The notes under the pieces were generated by a model. That model did no database searches. It was not told the origin of the DNA and worked only from the letters and a program-made list of their open reading frames with translations. A program made the position numbers and the translations under genes. Positions 54,331 through 63,598 of a stretch of 64,000 nucleotides of DNA are shown in pieces. Source of the DNA: Pseudomonas frederiksbergensis (GTDB lineage: Bacteria; Pseudomonadota; Gammaproteobacteria; Pseudomonadales; Pseudomonadaceae); NCBI RefSeq assembly GCF_001952935.1, contig NZ_CP018319.1:2510501-2574500 (forward strand). Reading direction: 5' to 3'. Every line of letters starts with the position of its first letter. The first letter of the stretch is position 1.

Positions 54331-57300
54331 TCCCCACCGCGAACATTCTGATCCCCGGCTACGACATCGGCGACGAGATCGGCGAAGGCGCCATGGCCAG
54401 CGTTTACCTGGCGACCCAGCGCTCGCTGGAGCGCAAGGTGGCATTGAAGATCATGGCCGCCGCGCTGGCGGCCGATCCGAGCTTCTGCGAGCGCTTCCTG
54501 CGTGAAGGCAAAACCCTGGCGCGCCTGTCTCACCCGCATACGGTCACTATCCATGACATCGGCAATGTCGGTGAGCTGTATTACATGGCCATGGAATACC
54601 TGCCCAACGGCACGCTCAAGGAGCGCATCGCTGCCGGCCTGACGCCGGAGCAGGGCTTGATCTACATCCGCCAGATCGCTTCGGCCCTGGGTTATGCCCA
54701 TGGGCTGGGACTGGTTCATCGCGATGTCAAACCGGCGAACATTCTGTTCCGTGCCGATGGCACGGCGGTGCTCTCGGACTTCGGCATCGCCAAGTCCCTG
54801 GACGACCGCACCCAATTCACCCAGGCCGGTTTCGCCGTCGGCACGCCCAGCTACATGAGCCCGGAACAGGCGCGCGGCCAGGACATCGACGGCCGGGCCG
54901 ATCTTTATGCCTTGGGCGTGGTGCTTTACGAAATCCTCGTCGGCAAGCTGCCGTACACCGGCAACGACGCGCTCTCCACGGCCCTGGCGCATTTGACCGA
55001 ACCGTTGCCGGAACTGCCGGAGCACCACGGTCGGTATCAGGACGTGCTGCGCAAGCTGTTGGCCAAAGACCCGGCGGAGCGTTTCGCAGACGCAGCGGCG
55101 CTGTTGCAGGCGCTGGATACTCTGCCCAAGGCATCGACTGAAGTTGAAGCGACCTTGATCCAGCCGTTGGCGATTCCGCTGTCGCTGAAACCGACCGGCG
55201 ATGACCTGGCGGGATTGACGCCGGTGTCCATCGACATACCCAGCGGCCCCGCGCAGCCTCAATCCCGAACCACGCCAGTTCCGCCGACCGTCAAGCCGAC
55301 GCCGCAGTCCTCGATCTCGGAGCAGCGAAAGGGCCCCGTGTTCGCACTCGCTGCCGTCGCGGTGGCCGTGGCGCTGGCCTTGGGCGGCATGGGTTACTGG
55401 TGGTTGGGCAGTGATGCTGAAGTCGATGCCGACGTGAAGACGCCGGTGGTTTCAGCACCGCCAACCCCTGCACCCCCGGTCAATACGCCGCCCGCCGTGG
55501 TGCCACCGATGACGCCATCCGTGGCGACGGTGGAGGTCGATGGCGGTCAACGTCCGCTGCTGATGGCCGGCAAAAAAACCTTGTTCCAGCGGGTGCTCAG
55601 CAAGCCGGGGGCGAAGCTCTCCAGCGAAGCGGGGACCGCGGCTGGCAAGGCCTTGCCGGCGTTTTCCGTGCTTTACGTCTATCAACGCAAAGAGGTTGAT
55701 GGCAACCCGTGGCTGCGGGTCGGTGCCGCCACCGACGGGCGCAGTGACGGCTGGTTGCCGGCCGCGCAGGTCAGCGACTGGAAGCAGAGCCTGGTGCTCA
55801 AGTTCACCGAACGTTCCGGCCGTGCGCCGGTGATGTTCCTGCGTCAGCCCGGCGACGTGGAGAAGCTGCTGGCTGATCCGTCGGCGGCGAAAAACCTGCT
55901 GCTCAAGACCCAGCAGAACCACGAAGACAATCAACGCGTGTTGGCCCTGGAACCGGCGGCCAGCGCGGTGCCGCAGAACCAGTTCTATCTGTTGCCGATC
56001 TTCGATTCCCGCGAGAGCTTCGATGAAAACGGCCAGCCGGTGCAGTTGCTGAACGTGGCATCCATCGACCCCGGTAATGCACTGAAGGCTGCCGCCAACA
56101 ACACACCGATCACGACCGCTAACGCCGACGCGTTCCGCACCGCCGTGGTGCTGGTGGTCGATACCACCGTGTCCATGCAGCCCTACATCGATCAGGTACG
56201 CGATGTCGTGCACGAACTGCAAACCCGCATTGCCGAGCGTGGCGAGTTGGGCAGTGTCAGCTTCGGCCTGGTGGGCTTTCGCAGCAGCACCCAGAAAACC
56301 CCGGACCTGGAATACGTCGCCAAAACCCTGATCACCCTGGAACAGGGCCGCGACCCGCAGCGCTTCATGGACCTGGCGCGGCAGGTCAAGGCGTCTACGG
56401 TTTCCAGCCATTCGTTCAACGAAGATGCGTTTGCCGGTGTGATGGAAGCGGTCGAGGGCATGGACTGGTCCGGTTATGGCGGGCGTTTGATCCTGTTGGT
56501 CACCGATGCCGGTGCCTTGCGCAAGAACGACCCCTATGCCGCCACGCAAATGAACGAGGCCGAAGTGCGTCAGGCTGCGCTGGGCAAGCAGATCAAGATC
56601 TACGCCTTGCACTTGCTCAGCGACGCCGGCAAGAAAACCCACGGTGGTGCGCAAAGCCAATACCGCACCCTGACCGCCGACGCCAACCCGCAGATCGGCG
56701 ACCTGTACATTCCGGTGCCGGGCGCCGATGTGCGCAAGTTCGGGGAGCGGGTGGACGAGATCGGTTCGGTGTTTGCCGACCTGGTGCATCAGGTGCGTAG
56801 CGACAAGCCGCAAGCCGTGCCGCTGTTGAGCGCCGCGCCGAGCCTGAGTGATAAATCGGCGGCCGTCGGTTACGCGATGCATATGGACTTCCTGGGGCGT
56901 AAAGCCGCCAGCCAGGCGCCGCAACTGGTCAGCGCCTGGACCGCCGACCGCGACCTGACCAACCCGGCTCTGCCGGCGTTCCAGGTGTGCGTGATGCTGA
57001 CCAAATTGCAGCTCAACGACTTGCAGCAATCGCTGAAACTGATCGTCGATGCCGCCCGCAAGACCCAGAGCTCGCCGAAGAATTTCTTCCAGGAAATCGC
57101 CAGCGCCAGCGCCTACATGAGCCGCGATCCTTCGGCTTTGCGCAAGGGTGGCAACCTGGCCAATGGCGGGGTTCTGGGTGAGTACCTGGAAGGGCTGCCC
57201 TATCGCAGCAAGTCGTTGAGCATGACCCAGGACTTGTGGCTTTCGTTGAGCGTGGCCGAGCAGGAAGACTTTATCGACGAGCTGGATTCGAAAATCCGCC

Positions 57301-57401
57301 TCTACGAAACCTTCCACAACGACTTGGCCAACTGGGTGCGTTTCGGCGATGCCGAACCGGGTGATGCCTTGTACCGCGTTCCGTTGTCGACGCTGCCGTG
57401 A
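54327..57401 (+). CDS. ppkA: PpkA, Ser/Thr kinase of the T6SS with C-terminal vWA domain
   Basis: PpkA (1024 residues) phosphorylates Fha to start T6SS assembly. The kinase domain (about 10-270) has Lys41 in VALKIM, catalytic HRDVKPANIL (131-140) and DFGIAKS (151-157). A proline-rich linker leads to one membrane helix (about 335-360). The periplasmic part has an SH3-like segment and a von Willebrand A domain (about 590-790, VVLVVDTTVSMQPYIDQV). The periplasmic part is where TagQ-TagR signals would be received. It overlaps tagT by one base (TGATG). Confidence 0.95.
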   Translation: MIPTANILIPGYDIGDEIGEGAMASVYLATQRSLERKVALKIMAAALAADPSFCERFLREGKTLARLSHPHTVTIHDIGNVGELYYMAMEYLPNGTLKERIAAGLTPEQGLIYIRQIASALGYAHGLGLVHRDVKPANILFRADGTAVLSDFGIAKSLDDRTQFTQAGFAVGTPSYMSPEQARGQDIDGRADLYALGVVLYEILVGKLPYTGNDALSTALAHLTEPLPELPEHHGRYQDVLRKLLAKDPAERFADAAALLQALDTLPKASTEVEATLIQPLAIPLSLKPTGDDLAGLTPVSIDIPSGPAQPQSRTTPVPPTVKPTPQSSISEQRKGPVFALAAVAVAVALALGGMGYWWLGSDAEVDADVKTPVVSAPPTPAPPVNTPPAVVPPMTPSVATVEVDGGQRPLLMAGKKTLFQRVLSKPGAKLSSEAGTAAGKALPAFSVLYVYQRKEVDGNPWLRVGAATDGRSDGWLPAAQVSDWKQSLVLKFTERSGRAPVMFLRQPGDVEKLLADPSAAKNLLLKTQQNHEDNQRVLALEPAASAVPQNQFYLLPIFDSRESFDENGQPVQLLNVASIDPGNALKAAANNTPITTANADAFRTAVVLVVDTTVSMQPYIDQVRDVVHELQTRIAERGELGSVSFGLVGFRSSTQKTPDLEYVAKTLITLEQGRDPQRFMDLARQVKASTVSSHSFNEDAFAGVMEAVEGMDWSGYGGRLILLVTDAGALRKNDPYAATQMNEAEVRQAALGKQIKIYALHLLSDAGKKTHGGAQSQYRTLTADANPQIGDLYIPVPGADVRKFGERVDEIGSVFADLVHQVRSDKPQAVPLLSAAPSLSDKSAAVGYAMHMDFLGRKAASQAPQLVSAWTADRDLTNPALPAFQVCVMLTKLQLNDLQQSLKLIVDAARKTQSSPKNFFQEIASASAYMSRDPSALRKGGNLANGGVLGEYLEGLPYRSKSLSMTQDLWLSLSVAEQEDFIDELDSKIRLYETFHNDLANWVRFGDAEPGDALYRVPLSTLP

Positions 57402-58117
57402 TGTTGAACATGAGCGCGGTGCACAAAAGCCGGGGCGCCGGCAGCCAACGCTACAGCCTGGTGATTCCACGGCTGCAACTGCGTGCCGGTGAACAACTGG
57501 CGGTGGTCGGTCCCAGTGGCTGTGGCAAAAGCACATTGCTGGATTTGCTGGCGCTGGTGCTGGCTCCGGATCAGGCCGGGCAGTTTGATTTTGCGCCCGA
57601 CCAAACCAGAACGGACATCGCCGGGCTGTGGCGTGCAGAGGCTCAAAGTGCCTTGGCGGACCTGCGTCGCCGGCACTTGGGCTACGTGCTGCAAACCGGT
57701 GGCCTGCTGGAGTTTCTGGATGTGCGCGGCAACATCGACCTGTCGCGCAAACTACTCGGTTTGAAAGACGACGGCAGCGTGGATCGCCTGGCCGGGGCGT
57801 TGGATATCGTCGAGCAACTGGGCAAAAAACCTGGCGACTTGTCCGTCGGCCAACGGCAACGGGTCAGCTGCGCCCGCGCCCTGGCCCATGGGCCGCGTTT
57901 GCTGCTGGCCGATGAGCCGACCGCCGCCCTCGATCCGCTGAACGCCGAGCGGGTGATGCAGTTGCTGGTGACCCAGGCCCGCGAACACGGCGTGTGCTGC
58001 GTCGTCGCCACCCACGATGAGTCGCTGGCCCGCGCCAGCGGTTTGCAGGTGCGGCGCATCAGTTGTCGTCGCGACGTCGATGGCGGTGTCACCGCCACCC
58101 TCGGGGAGGCCTGCTGA
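57401..58117 (+). CDS. tagT: TagT, ABC-transporter ATPase of the T6SS regulatory module
   Basis: TagT (238 residues) has Walker [15 protein letters not shown], signature LSVGQRQRVSCARAL, Walker B RLLLADEPTAALDP and the switch histidine in VVATHDESLARAS. It resembles LolD-type ATPases. With TagS it is needed in HSI-I systems for PpkA activation in response to outside attack. The ATG at 57401 overlaps the ppkA stop; a GTG one codon earlier is possible. Confidence 0.9.
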   Translation: MLNMSAVHKSRGAGSQRYSLVIPRLQLRAGEQLAVVGPSGCGKSTLLDLLALVLAPDQAGQFDFAPDQTRTDIAGLWRAEAQSALADLRRRHLGYVLQTGGLLEFLDVRGNIDLSRKLLGLKDDGSVDRLAGALDIVEQLGKKPGDLSVGQRQRVSCARALAHGPRLLLADEPTAALDPLNAERVMQLLVTQAREHGVCCVVATHDESLARASGLQVRRISCRRDVDGGVTATLGEAC

Positions 58118-59310
58118 TGCGCGCGCTGGTGGCTTCCCTGGCCTGGCAGGATTACCGCAACGACGCGTGGCTGTCGGCCTGTTCGGTTCTGGCGCTGGTG
58201 GCAGTGGTCGCGCCGTTGCTGGTGCTGTTCGGCTTGAAATTCGGCCTGGTCAGCAGTTTGACCGAGCGCCTGGAAAACGACCCGGCCACCCGGGAAGTCA
58301 TCCCCTTGGGTGGCGGTCGGTTCAGTGCTGCGTTTATCGAACAATTGAACCAGCGCGGCGACGTGGCTTTCGCCTTGCCGCGCACCCGGCAGATTGCCGC
58401 GACGGCGGATCTGAGCGCTGGTGCTGCGACGGTAACCGTCGAAATGATCCCCACCGCCGTCAACGATCCCTTGCTCGGCAATCTGCCGGTGCCCCAAGGG
58501 CTGGATCAGGTGCTGCTCAGCCAGACCGCCGCCGAAAAGCTCGGGGCCAAGGCCGGTGATTGGCTGCAGGCCAGCGTCGGCCGGCAAGTAGCCGGTCGTG
58601 GCGAGGCGCAGCGCACGCGCGTTCAGGTGTTGCGCGTACTGCCGCTGGAAGCCTTCGCCCGGGACGGGGTGTTCGCACCGTTGGCCTTGCTCGAAGCGGC
58701 TGAAGATTACCGGGACGGTCGCGCCGTGCCTGCGCTCGGTTGGCCAGGTGATGCGGTGGGCGTGACAGAGCAGCGGGTGTATCCGGCGTTTCGCCTGTAC
58801 GCCCGCAGCCTCAAGGATGTCGAGCCGCTGCGTCAGTACTTCGCTGTGCAGAACCTGTTGGTCTCGACCCAGGCCCAGACCATCGCCCAAGTGCAATCGC
58901 TGAGCCGCAACCTGTCGATCGTGTTCTGGATCATCGCCGGCTTGGCCTTGGCGGGAGCGTTCGCAGCGATTTTTGCCGGGGCGTTGGCGGCGGTCGAGCG
59001 CAAGCGCCGGGAGTTGTCGGTGTTGCGCCTGCTGGGGTTTTCCACGGCGGCGTTGCTTTTGTTTGTGGTGTTGCAGGCGCTGTACAGCGCCGGCCTTGCC
59101 GCCCTGTTGAGTGCCGGGCTGTATGGCCTGGCGCAATCGGGCCTGAACCATTTATTTGTGCAGATGCCAGGCGAGTACGCCAGCCATCTGCTGGCGCGTC
59201 ACTACGCGTTGGCCCTGGTGGCCGTGCTCGGCGTCAGCGCCGTGGCAGCGGCCTGTGGTGGCTGGCGAGTGGCGCGTATCCAGGCATGTGAAGGAATTCG
59301 AGATGTATAA
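58117..59310 (+). CDS. tagS: TagS, ABC-transporter permease of the T6SS regulatory module
   Basis: TagS (397 residues) is a FtsX/LolC-type membrane protein with one N-terminal helix (about 19-45), a large periplasmic domain (about 50-260) and three C-terminal helices (about 270-385). The stretch LAAVERKRRELSVLRLLGFSTAALLL is the usual FtsX coupling region. It overlaps tagT by one base and tagR by 8 nt. Confidence 0.9.
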   Translation: MRALVASLAWQDYRNDAWLSACSVLALVAVVAPLLVLFGLKFGLVSSLTERLENDPATREVIPLGGGRFSAAFIEQLNQRGDVAFALPRTRQIAATADLSAGAATVTVEMIPTAVNDPLLGNLPVPQGLDQVLLSQTAAEKLGAKAGDWLQASVGRQVAGRGEAQRTRVQVLRVLPLEAFARDGVFAPLALLEAAEDYRDGRAVPALGWPGDAVGVTEQRVYPAFRLYARSLKDVEPLRQYFAVQNLLVSTQAQTIAQVQSLSRNLSIVFWIIAGLALAGAFAAIFAGALAAVERKRRELSVLRLLGFSTAALLLFVVLQALYSAGLAALLSAGLYGLAQSGLNHLFVQMPGEYASHLLARHYALALVAVLGVSAVAAACGGWRVARIQACEGIRDV

Positions 59311-61045
59311 GTTACTGGGCGCCGCCGTGGCGCTGAGCCTGGCCAGCATGGGCATGGCTAGTCTGGTGGGTGCCGATGAAAGCACCGACAAACTGGACAA
59401 CCCCAAGCCGCTGGCCGACGACGTCAGCCTGCCGCTGCCGTGCGAAGGGCAGATGGTGTTCCGCTACGTCTACATCCTGGCTCAAGGCACGCTGGACGAC
59501 CGCGAGATCAGCCTCGGCTATCCCTTCAGCGAGGGCGAGGCCGGTTATCAACAGTCGTTCATCTCCGGTTACCGCCGGGACTTTATCAACGGCCAGTTCA
59601 CCCTCAAGGATCTGCCCAAGGATTGGGGCAAGACCATTACGCCGTTGATGCCCAAGACGGACGCCAAGACTCCACTCAAACCGATGCTCTATTTCATCGG
59701 CAAATACGAAGTCACCGCCCGCCAATACGCCCAGGTCATGGCCCAGGCGCAATCGCTGGCCAGCGGCGAGCCGGCGCCGGCCTGCGAGGCCTTGCAAGCC
59801 GAGGCGCCGCAAGGCATGGCCGGGCGTTTGCCCAAGGTGAAATTGTCGCGCTTCGAGGCCGAACGCTTCTCGGCGGTGTACAGCGCCTGGCTGATGAAAT
59901 ACCACAAGGAGCTGCTGCCAGTGAGCGGTCGTGGTACCTCGGCGGAGGAGGGCGGGCTGGGTTTTGTGCGCTTGCCGACCGAGGTCGAATGGGAATTCGC
60001 TGCTCGTGGCGGGCAGGCCATCAGCCGTCAGGATTTGGAAGGGCGGCTGTTTCCCCGTCGTCAGGAGGGCAGCGAAAGCGACGGCCCACTGGCGGACTGG
60101 GCAGTTTTCAACCAGGTCGCCGGCGGCACCGGCCAGGCCGCGCGGCTGATGCCGATCGGTACCAAACTGCCCAACCCCATCGGCCTGTTCGACGTGATCG
60201 GCAACGCCGCCGAGATGGTCCAGGAATCTTTCCAGCTCGTGCACGCCGGACGCCGCCAGGGCACCTATGGCGGTTTCGTGGTCAAGGGCGGCAACTACCT
60301 GGAAGGCGAGGGCACCTTGTTCACCGGGATGCGTCGCGAGTACCCGCTGTTCGCCGCCGACGGCACCGAGCAAAGCAACGAAACCACCGGGTTCCGGGTG
60401 GCGATTGGCGCGTTGTCGGCGCCACGTTCGCGCTACAAGGAACTGTTTGCCCAATGGCAGAAAGAAGGTCGGCTGGCTTCGCTGACCGATGCCATCGACG
60501 ACGCCCAGGACCCGACCAAACGCCTGGACAGCATCATTGCCGCCAGCGTCGATCCGCGCCTGCAAGCCGAGTTGGGGCTGGTCAACGAAGAGCTCAAGCG
60601 CAACGTCTCGCTCATCGCCCAGCAGCGCGAGGAAGCGGCCGGCAACCTGATCCAGTCGGCAGCCCTGGTGGCCGAAACCGTCAACAACTACAACATTCGC
60701 CTGACCAATTTACAGAAGAGTCGCCAACAGGCCTTGGACGCCAAGGACGAGGCCAGCGCCAAGCTGTTCGCTACCGCCATCGACAACGGTCGCAGCGCGC
60801 TGGACGGCGCGGTAGCGATCTACATCGACAACCTGGCGACCGGCACGCGCTACACCGATGCCGTGATCCAGGCGCAGTTTCAACGCATCAAGGAAGAGTT
60901 GGAGCGCAAGCCGGTACTGGGCAAAAGCCTGGTCACGCGCGCAACGTTATTCGTTCGCCATGTCGGTGATTATCGTCAGCAACGACGAGCCGACCCGGCG
61001 GCGATATTGAAGGAACTGCTCGCATCGAACGCTCAGCGGTCTTGA
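59303..61045 (+). CDS. tagR: TagR, formylglycine-generating-enzyme-like T6SS regulator
   Basis: TagR (580 residues) is exported (MYKLLGAAVALSLASMGMASLVGA) and has an FGE-sulfatase fold (about 100-380): FIGKYEVTARQYAQVMAQA, GLGFVRLPTEVEWEFAARGGQ, PIGLFDVIGNAAEMVQESFQL and ETTGFRVAIG. A helical tail follows (about 430-580). In HSI-I systems TagR acts in the periplasm upstream of PpkA. It probably scaffolds rather than catalyses. AAGGAATTCGAG precedes the ATG. Confidence 0.9.
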   Translation: MYKLLGAAVALSLASMGMASLVGADESTDKLDNPKPLADDVSLPLPCEGQMVFRYVYILAQGTLDDREISLGYPFSEGEAGYQQSFISGYRRDFINGQFTLKDLPKDWGKTITPLMPKTDAKTPLKPMLYFIGKYEVTARQYAQVMAQAQSLASGEPAPACEALQAEAPQGMAGRLPKVKLSRFEAERFSAVYSAWLMKYHKELLPVSGRGTSAEEGGLGFVRLPTEVEWEFAARGGQAISRQDLEGRLFPRRQEGSESDGPLADWAVFNQVAGGTGQAARLMPIGTKLPNPIGLFDVIGNAAEMVQESFQLVHAGRRQGTYGGFVVKGGNYLEGEGTLFTGMRREYPLFAADGTEQSNETTGFRVAIGALSAPRSRYKELFAQWQKEGRLASLTDAIDDAQDPTKRLDSIIAASVDPRLQAELGLVNEELKRNVSLIAQQREEAAGNLIQSAALVAETVNNYNIRLTNLQKSRQQALDAKDEASAKLFATAIDNGRSALDGAVAIYIDNLATGTRYTDAVIQAQFQRIKEELERKPVLGKSLVTRATLFVRHVGDYRQQRRADPAAILKELLASNAQRS

Positions 61046-61129
61046 TCGTTCGTTGTACAGCGAGCTTGGAAGGGACTCAGGCGGCGGTGGGCCGTGCTGA
61101 GCTAGTCAAACTTAAAAGAGAACACAACC

Positions 61130-62059
61130 ATGCTTTCCTCCCGTAAAACAATTGCTTCGCTTTCCAAGCGTCATCTGCTGCTGATGGCCGTTGGCTTCAG
61201 CACCGTACTGACCGGTTGCGCCACGTCGCCGACCTCCAAGGTCGCTTCGAGCACCAAGGTCGAGTACTACCCGAACTGCTACGAGCCGGTGCAGCACCTG
61301 CGTGCCACCGATTCGAACATGACCAAGTCGGTCGTCACCGGCGCGGCTGTCGGCGCTGTCGGCGGTGCCCTGCTGGGCGCCCTGGTCGATTCCGAGAACC
61401 GTGGCCGCAACGCCGCCATCGGTGCAGCGGGCGGTGCCGTGGCGGGTGGCGCGGCCGGTTACTACACCGAGCGCCAGAAGCAGATCACGGATGACAACCA
61501 GCGCATCGCCTCCTACGCCACCGACGTCAACAAAAGCGCTGCCGACATCGATCGCAGCACGGCGTACGCCAAGACTTCGCAACAGTGCTACCAGAACGCA
61601 TTTACCAAACTGGTCGCCGACCGCAAGGCCAAGACTGTCAGCGACACCGAAGGCCGCAAGCGTCTGGTAGAAATCGTCGCGGGCCTCAAGGAGTCCAACG
61701 ACCTGATCGTCGCGGTAAACGGTAAAGCCAGCGAAGACCTGAACAACTACACCCAGGCCTACGAAAAAGACCTGCAGCAAGTAGGCGTGCAGCGCACTGA
61801 CGTGGTCACCGTGGCAACTGCCGACACCACGCCGGTCGTGGCACCGACCAAGAGCAAAAAAGCGGTGAAACCGGCGAAAAAACCGGTGCTGCCAGCCGTG
61901 CCGAAAGAAGCGGTCACCACCGAGAAAACCCTGCAGACCGCAAAAGCCAAACAGGCTGAAAGCAAGCAGGTCGCCAGCGCCGGCACCACTCAGGTCAACA
62001 GCATGTGCAAAAACCCGGACCTGGGCGACTGGGCACCGGTGCCTTGCCCGAATGTTTGA
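61130..62059 (+). CDS. tagQ: TagQ, outer-membrane lipoprotein of the T6SS regulatory module
   Basis: TagQ (309 residues) has a lipoprotein signal (about 1-30, FSTVLTGC with the Cys at 30). A glycine-zipper segment (about 66-112, VTGAAVGAVGGALLGALVDS; GAAGGAVAGGAAGYYTE) is followed by a helical region and a lysine/proline-rich tail. In known HSI-I clusters TagQ holds TagR at the outer membrane. A terminator follows at 62144, closing the rightward T6SS operon. Confidence 0.88.
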   Translation: MLSSRKTIASLSKRHLLLMAVGFSTVLTGCATSPTSKVASSTKVEYYPNCYEPVQHLRATDSNMTKSVVTGAAVGAVGGALLGALVDSENRGRNAAIGAAGGAVAGGAAGYYTERQKQITDDNQRIASYATDVNKSAADIDRSTAYAKTSQQCYQNAFTKLVADRKAKTVSDTEGRKRLVEIVAGLKESNDLIVAVNGKASEDLNNYTQAYEKDLQQVGVQRTDVVTVATADTTPVVAPTKSKKAVKPAKKPVLPAVPKEAVTTEKTLQTAKAKQAESKQVASAGTTQVNSMCKNPDLGDWAPVPCPNV

Positions 62060-62143
62060 TTGAGTTTTCTGTAGGCCTTCAGGCATTCCCACGCGCTACG
62101 CGTGGGGGTGCTTTGTACGGGCGACCCCTTGGCGCCGTGCCGA

Positions 62144-62185
62144 GAAAAACCCCGATGGGTGGGACACACTCATCGGGGTTTTTTA
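62144..62185 (+). terminator. Rho-independent terminator after tagQ
   Basis: AAAAACCCCGATG ... CATCGGGGTTTTTTAC is an 8-bp GC-rich stem with A- and T-runs on both sides, so it can stop transcripts from tagQ and from the convergent DUF6124 copy B. Confidence 0.92.
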
Positions 62186-62197
62186 CTGCTTGGCGAG

Positions 62198-62593
62198 TCA
62201 GCAGGTTCGGCTTTGCTGCTTGGCGAGTATGGCCGCCATTTCCGGCTCATCCAGATGATCCAGCATTCGCTCCACTAACAAATGCACCCCATCGGCCATG
62301 CGGCTGAGCGCCAGGGCTACGGAGCGGCGTGAGCCGTCCACATCGTCGGCGAGGTTGGCGGCGATGGCGCTGATGGACAGCAAATCTTCCGAGGCATTGG
62401 CGAGAAGGGTTTCAGGGTTGATGCCCGGGCTGACGCTGAAGAGCTGGTCGTTGCGTTTTGATGGTTTCTTTTCGGTGGGTGGGAAGTGATGGTCGAGGGC
62501 GCGTTCGGCGGCTTCGTGGAGCTTGTTCGAATCGAGTGATTCGTAGGGCGATGCCGGATCGGTTTCCGGCGGATTTGGTGTGACCTTGAACAT
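62198..62593 (-). CDS. DUF6124 family protein, copy B
   Basis: This 131-residue protein starts MFKVTPNPPETDPASPY and is the paralog of the gene at 22404. The two have the same length. From SVSPGINPETLLANASEDLL to the end they differ at only a few residues, and a 152-nt stretch (62295-62446) is identical to 22501-22652 in copy A. The N-terminal third differs more. Function is unknown. It lies in the same orientation as copy A, so the pair forms direct repeats around the T6SS island. Confidence 0.86.
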   Translation of the reverse strand: MFKVTPNPPETDPASPYESLDSNKLHEAAERALDHHFPPTEKKPSKRNDQLFSVSPGINPETLLANASEDLLSISAIAANLADDVDGSRRSVALALSRMADGVHLLVERMLDHLDEPEMAAILAKQQSRTC

Positions 62594-62945
62594 TGGCTCA
62601 ATCCTCAGATGAGTGAGGCTGCAACCCGTTCGCTACTAAACGTTAGGGTGGCAGCTGTGCACAGGTTAGTAGACCGATGAGCCAAGAAATCGGCGCGCCG
62701 AAGCGCCCTGCACACAACCGCCATCAAGTGCGGGCATGGGCTGCCTGCTTGATAGAGACGTTGTGCGTCTTGACATCGACGGGCTACTAAACCCGATCAC
62801 TGATGGGCAGTGACAGGGAAACGATAGAGGCCAAGGCTAAGGCGCACAAGCCGGCGGATTCTGGCGTAGCCGTAGGCAATGACGCAAGGTGTTGTAGCTT
62901 GCAGGAAGTAACCTTTAAACGTTTTAAACAAGCACTGTCATCGGT
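62594..62945 (-). ncRNA. Candidate structured leader RNA of DUF6124, copy B
   Basis: The order is the same as in copy A. On the minus strand: the 59-nt near-invariant block (62900-62842), hairpin TCACTG-CCCAT-CAGTGA (62813-62797), GTTTAGTAG (62792-62784), helix arm 1 (62722-62707), hairpin GGGCGC-TTCG-GCGC, CTACTAAC (62672-62665), helix arm 2 (62665-62650) and GTTTAGTAG again (62641-62633). Arms pair over 16 positions with four G-U pairs. Relative to copy A the three GTTTAGT elements change together (CG to AG; CGAC to CTAC), which keeps the pairing. RNA status is inferred. Confidence 0.62.
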
Positions 62946-63394
62946 GTCAGCTACCGGAAGTTTTCACGTTCATTGAGGCTCTGGATTCTTCCGTAAGCGG
63001 TCGATGTTGACCCACTCGCCTTTGCCACGAAGACGTATGCCAAATAGTCCGCCTCGACCACCGATAGCGACACCCGTTCCGCCGCTTGCCCTCGACCGAG
63101 GCCCGCGACGGCCACCTCGACCGCCAGTTGCACGCCCCCGGGAATCTCCCGAAGCATTGCTGGCCAGCCCTGCGAACGGCGTTGGCTTTCGATGTGGCAA
63201 AGCGGACCGTCACTGCCGCGCAACTGCGTGACACATTCGCGCGCACCGCCATGGGCGGCATTTCGCCTTGGCTGCAACGTCTGCGCGACTGCGGGCGTAA
63301 TGGCTGACTGCGCGTGGCGTGTTGAAGGAAATGTCCGAGAGGTTTGGGGGGATCAAGGATTGGGTTTCTTCAGGTGTAGGGACGGTATCGGGAA
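62946..63394. other. Conserved-looking noncoding block of unknown origin
   Basis: This stretch lies upstream (minus strand) of leader B. Several short overlapping open frames on both strands cross it (for example 62951-63277 minus, ending ...LNERENFR, and 63086-63307 plus, ending ...WLQRLRDCGRNG). None has a clear ribosome-binding site, a known domain or consistent composition. I do not annotate a protein here. It may be a repeat or a remnant of an older element. Confidence 0.45.
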
Positions 63395-63447
63395 GTGACG
63401 CGGAGCGTCACGGGATGCATTCCCACGCGGGAGCGTGGGAACGATCA
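63395..63447. repeat. Partial copy of the GATCGTTCCCACGC repeat family
   Basis: GTGACGCGGAGCGTCAC followed by GCATTCCCACGCGGGAGCGTGGGAACGATCA repeats the two nested palindromes of the element at 5120-5230, here as half of it. Confidence 0.8.
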
Positions 63448-63598
63448 GGTACGCGGGGGGCGGTGGTTGGAAAATGTGACTTGGCGGTCATCATGCGGGA
63501 AAAGTAGTTCATCTTCTTCTAACGTAAGCAGATAGTGGCGTTCTTGCATGAAGCCGCTACACTGCGCCGGCCGTTCACTTTTCTCTGAGGCTGTGCGC

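Noticed and set aside
22350..62200. Integrase, transposase or tRNA attachment site at the island edges
   Set aside because: I looked for these at both ends because of the direct repeats. No integrase, transposase, tRNA or short att-like repeat was found; only the DUF6124 units repeat.
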